Positions 29,907 to 32,043 of a stretch of 32,043 nucleotides of DNA are shown in pieces; position 1 is the first letter of the stretch, and every line of letters starts with the position of its first letter. Position numbers and translations under genes: made by a program. Source of the stretch: Byssochlamys sp. IMV 00236 (taxonomy: Eukaryota; Ascomycota; Eurotiomycetes; Eurotiales; Thermoascaceae). A model generated the notes under the pieces. The model was not told the DNA's origin, did not search any database, and saw nothing but the letters and a program-made list of their open reading frames with translations. Where the stretch lies: NCBI GenBank assembly GCA_001931875.2, contig MSJH02000398.1:1-32043 (forward strand), given 5' to 3'.

Positions 29907-31662
29907 ATGAATCTCATTCTGGGATTATCATTTTGGGCTACTGCCATCTTGGGTGCAGTGTGGTTAATTTTGGTTGCACTCAATGTTTATATCAGATCAA
30001 CAAAAGACGCCAACAGAGCAAGACTTGTACGCGATTTAGGTGAAGCAACAGCTCGTCTTGAAGAACCATTGTTTTTAGGTTTATTTCATCCTTACTGGTA
30101 ACATTTATATTATTTTATTTCATAATCGCTCATCTATTCTCTTAGCAATGCAGGAGGCGGAGGAGAACGTGTCTTGTGGACATGTGTTCGCGACATTCAA
30201 AAAGAGTTTCGAAATGTTATTTGTGTTGTCTACACTGGCGATCTGGATGCCTCCAAAGAGCAAATACTTGCAAAAGTGAAGGTAATCATACGTGATATAT
30301 ATATATATATATATATACACATAAACTATATCTCTTTTTTTTAGAATAGTTTTAGTATTGAGCTTGATCCATCTCGACTCGCTTTTGTATATTTGAGGAA
30401 AAGATACCTTGTGGAAAATGACAGGTAAAACATTGAGAATTTGCTTTCCTTTCTTTAATCACTTATGCTTATCATAGATACTCTCGTTTCACTTTAATCC
30501 TTCAGAGTTTAGGTTCAATCTTTCTTGGATTTGAAGCGATCAGTCAATTAGTACCCGATGTGTTCTTTGGTATAAAAAAAAAATAGAATTTGAAGAGAAC
30601 AACCATTGACAATTCGTATCATAGACACCATGGGTTACGCTTTCACTTTTCCTTTAGTACATTATGTCGCTAATATAAAAATTGCAGCCTATGTTCATTA
30701 TCCGATTATTAGCTCAGATATGGTCAATCGTGTCTATGAGCGTAAGGCTCAATATAACAATGATATCAGATTTGCTCAAAGCACTATTTGGACAACTGGA
30801 AAATTGATGTAAGTCTATACAACATAAGTACATATGTTTCTGATAAAGAATAGATACTATCGACTCTTTGCCAAGTTGTATGGATTTTGTGGATCATTTG
30901 CACAGGTAGTCACTGTCAACTCAACCTGGACCAAAGGTCATATCGACTCGTTGTGGCACACTAAAGCAGAGATTGTCTATCCACCCTGTGATACAGAGAG
31001 ACTTAACAAATTGCCTCTGAAAGGAAGGAAACCGATGATTGTCAGTGTTGCTCAGTTTAGACCTGAAAAGGATCACGCATTACAATTGAAATCTTTAGCA
31101 CGATTATTTGAAAAATACCCACAATGGAAAGACACAAAGGTAGAGCTTGTCTTGATCGGAAGCTCAAGAAACGAAGGTGATGCAAAGAGAATAGATGATC
31201 TACGTGAACTGGTGAAACAACTAAATATCCAAGTATGCTATTAATGCAAAGGATCCATTTCCGTATATTAATTTATTACAGGACTTTGTTCGATTTGAAA
31301 TCAATGCGCCTTATGACTTACTGGTGTCTACTTTAGCAACAGCCAAGATTGGGTTACATACAATGTGGAACGAACATTTCGGTATAGGTGTTGTAGAGTA
31401 CATGGCAGCAGGTCTCATCCCTGTAGCACATAACTCGGGAGGACCTAAACTGGATATTGTCACTAGTTATGATGAAAGGCCTACAGGATACCTTGCAGAT
31501 TCAGCTGACAGTTTTGCAGATTGTCTGCATGCAGCGTTGTCACTGCCAGAAGAAGAATATGAAAAAATGGCATCCAACGCTCGAGCATCAGCATGTGATA
31601 AATTTTCAGAAGATGCCTTTAGTTCAGATCTCTTGTATGCCCTACGCCCTTGTTTAACATAA
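29907..31662 (+). CDS. ALG11: ALG11, GDP-Man:Man3GlcNAc2-PP-dolichol alpha-1,2-mannosyltransferase
   Basis: Adds the fourth and fifth mannoses to the dolichol-linked N-glycan precursor on the cytosolic face of the ER. Exons 29907-30097, 30146-30281, 30345-30424, 30478-30569, 30625-30808, 30854-31232 and 31282-31662 give 480 aa (human 492). There is one N-terminal membrane helix (about 3-28: [20 protein letters not shown]). Then come [48 protein letters not shown] and [14 protein letters not shown]. The GT-B C-terminal half carries [24 protein letters not shown] and [24 protein letters not shown], the E-x7-E motif of GT4 enzymes. The start is the first ATG in frame, directly before the membrane helix. 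All expected motifs are present, so the gene looks functional. Confidence 0.95.
30295..30316. repeat. (AT)11 microsatellite in an ALG11 intron
   Basis: 22-bp AT run within the intron 30282-30344. It parallels the AT run in the Ku70 intron; likely polymorphic. Confidence 0.9.
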
Positions 31663-32043
31663 ACCCTTCTTTATGTGCGCGGATTTATAAAAAATGAAAT
31701 ACTGGGTTTTGAATAAAATTTCAATATATTTAATCACTTGGCAAACCTCTCATCGAACAGTCAATAGAAATCACTAGATTAGACTTGTCATGCTCTCCAT
31801 TTTGAAAAAACGAAGCGCATGTAAAAAAGGATCAATTTGTATTTATTTCTCAATTGGTGCAAAGAAAAACGCAATCAGTATGATTGATACGATATGACAG
31901 AACAGAGGTGCAAATAAGAGAATGATGCGTTAAAATAATAGAACAAGATGAAGATCAAAGAGTGACACTATTTAGATGAGATTGATCCCAACGAAGGCTT
32001 TCTCTTTACTGGTAGTTTTTTTTTTTTTTTTTTTTTTTTTTTT
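31663..32043. other. ALG11 3' flank to window end, with possible tail of a minus-strand gene
   Basis: Contains AATAAAATTTCAAT (31711-31724), a candidate ALG11 polyadenylation signal. On the minus strand, 32015-31968 reads LPVKRKPSLGSISSK and a stop after an A-rich run. It could be the last residues of a convergent gene lying beyond the window, but this is too short to be sure. Confidence 0.3.
32016..32043. repeat. Terminal run of 28 T at the window edge
   Basis: The window ends inside an unbroken T homopolymer of at least 28 bases. This is much longer than the other T runs here (8-18). It may mark a contig end where assembly stopped. Confidence 0.9.

Noticed and set aside
1..32043. CRISPR arrays, bacterial operons, phage or plasmid features
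   Set aside because: No direct-repeat/spacer pattern or prokaryotic gene organisation; genes are spliced and eukaryotic.

Overview
The window is nuclear DNA from a filamentous early-diverging fungus, most likely Mucoromycota and probably Mucorales. The DNA is AT-rich, with about a dozen genes in 32 kb. Most genes are interrupted by short (about 45-65 nt) GT-AG introns, and T/CT-rich tracts precede many starts. The gene content is eukaryotic (Ku70, Prp39, ALG11, SURF4, HMG-CoA reductase). A GH134 mannanase and a secreted protein resembling fungal 'macrophage activating glycoprotein' fit that group. Exon coordinates below were worked out by hand from splice motifs, frame continuity and family motifs.

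Layout, left to right. (1) 1-2838: 3' two thirds of a phospholipase D gene, cut by the window start. (2) 3453-5130: HMG-CoA reductase with a complete catalytic domain but only one membrane helix. (3) 5131-6859: a transposon graveyard holding remnants of a Tc1/mariner (IS630-type) transposase and of a tyrosine recombinase. (4) 6860-9638: a divergent pair, a secreted glycoprotein-like gene (-) and a DHHC palmitoyltransferase (+). (5) 10051-10599: intronless secreted GH134 beta-mannanase. (6) 10641-11600: a decayed, unrecognised gene on the minus strand. (7) 12144-15323: an aldo-keto reductase and a secreted beta-helix protein, tail to tail with only 40 bp between stop codons. (8) 15520-20251: a small PPxY membrane protein, Ku70 with 14 exons, and an intronless alpha-arrestin. 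(9) 20410-23670: a GH36 alpha-galactosidase and a SURF4/Erv29 cargo receptor, in tandem on the minus strand. (10) 23671-25681: 2 kb with no intact gene, including a nested palindrome and decayed ORFs. (11) 25682-31662: an Rtt107/Brc1-like BRCT protein, Prp39 and ALG11. (12) The window ends in a run of 28 T.

There is no operon logic here; the genes are mostly unlinked housekeeping functions. Some functional echoes exist: two DNA-damage genes (Ku70 and the BRCT protein), three secretory-pathway genes (SURF4, ALG11, DHHC), two enzymes that could act successively on galactomannan (GH134, GH36), and two PPxY proteins that could recruit a Nedd4/Rsp5-type ubiquitin ligase (the small membrane protein and the arrestin).

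I did not find a convincing new biological system. The items most worth checking are the trimmed HMG-CoA reductase, the BRCT protein lacking a C-terminal BRCT pair, the small PPxY membrane protein, a GC-AG intron in Ku70, a 12-nt microexon in the PLD gene, and the two transposon relics.
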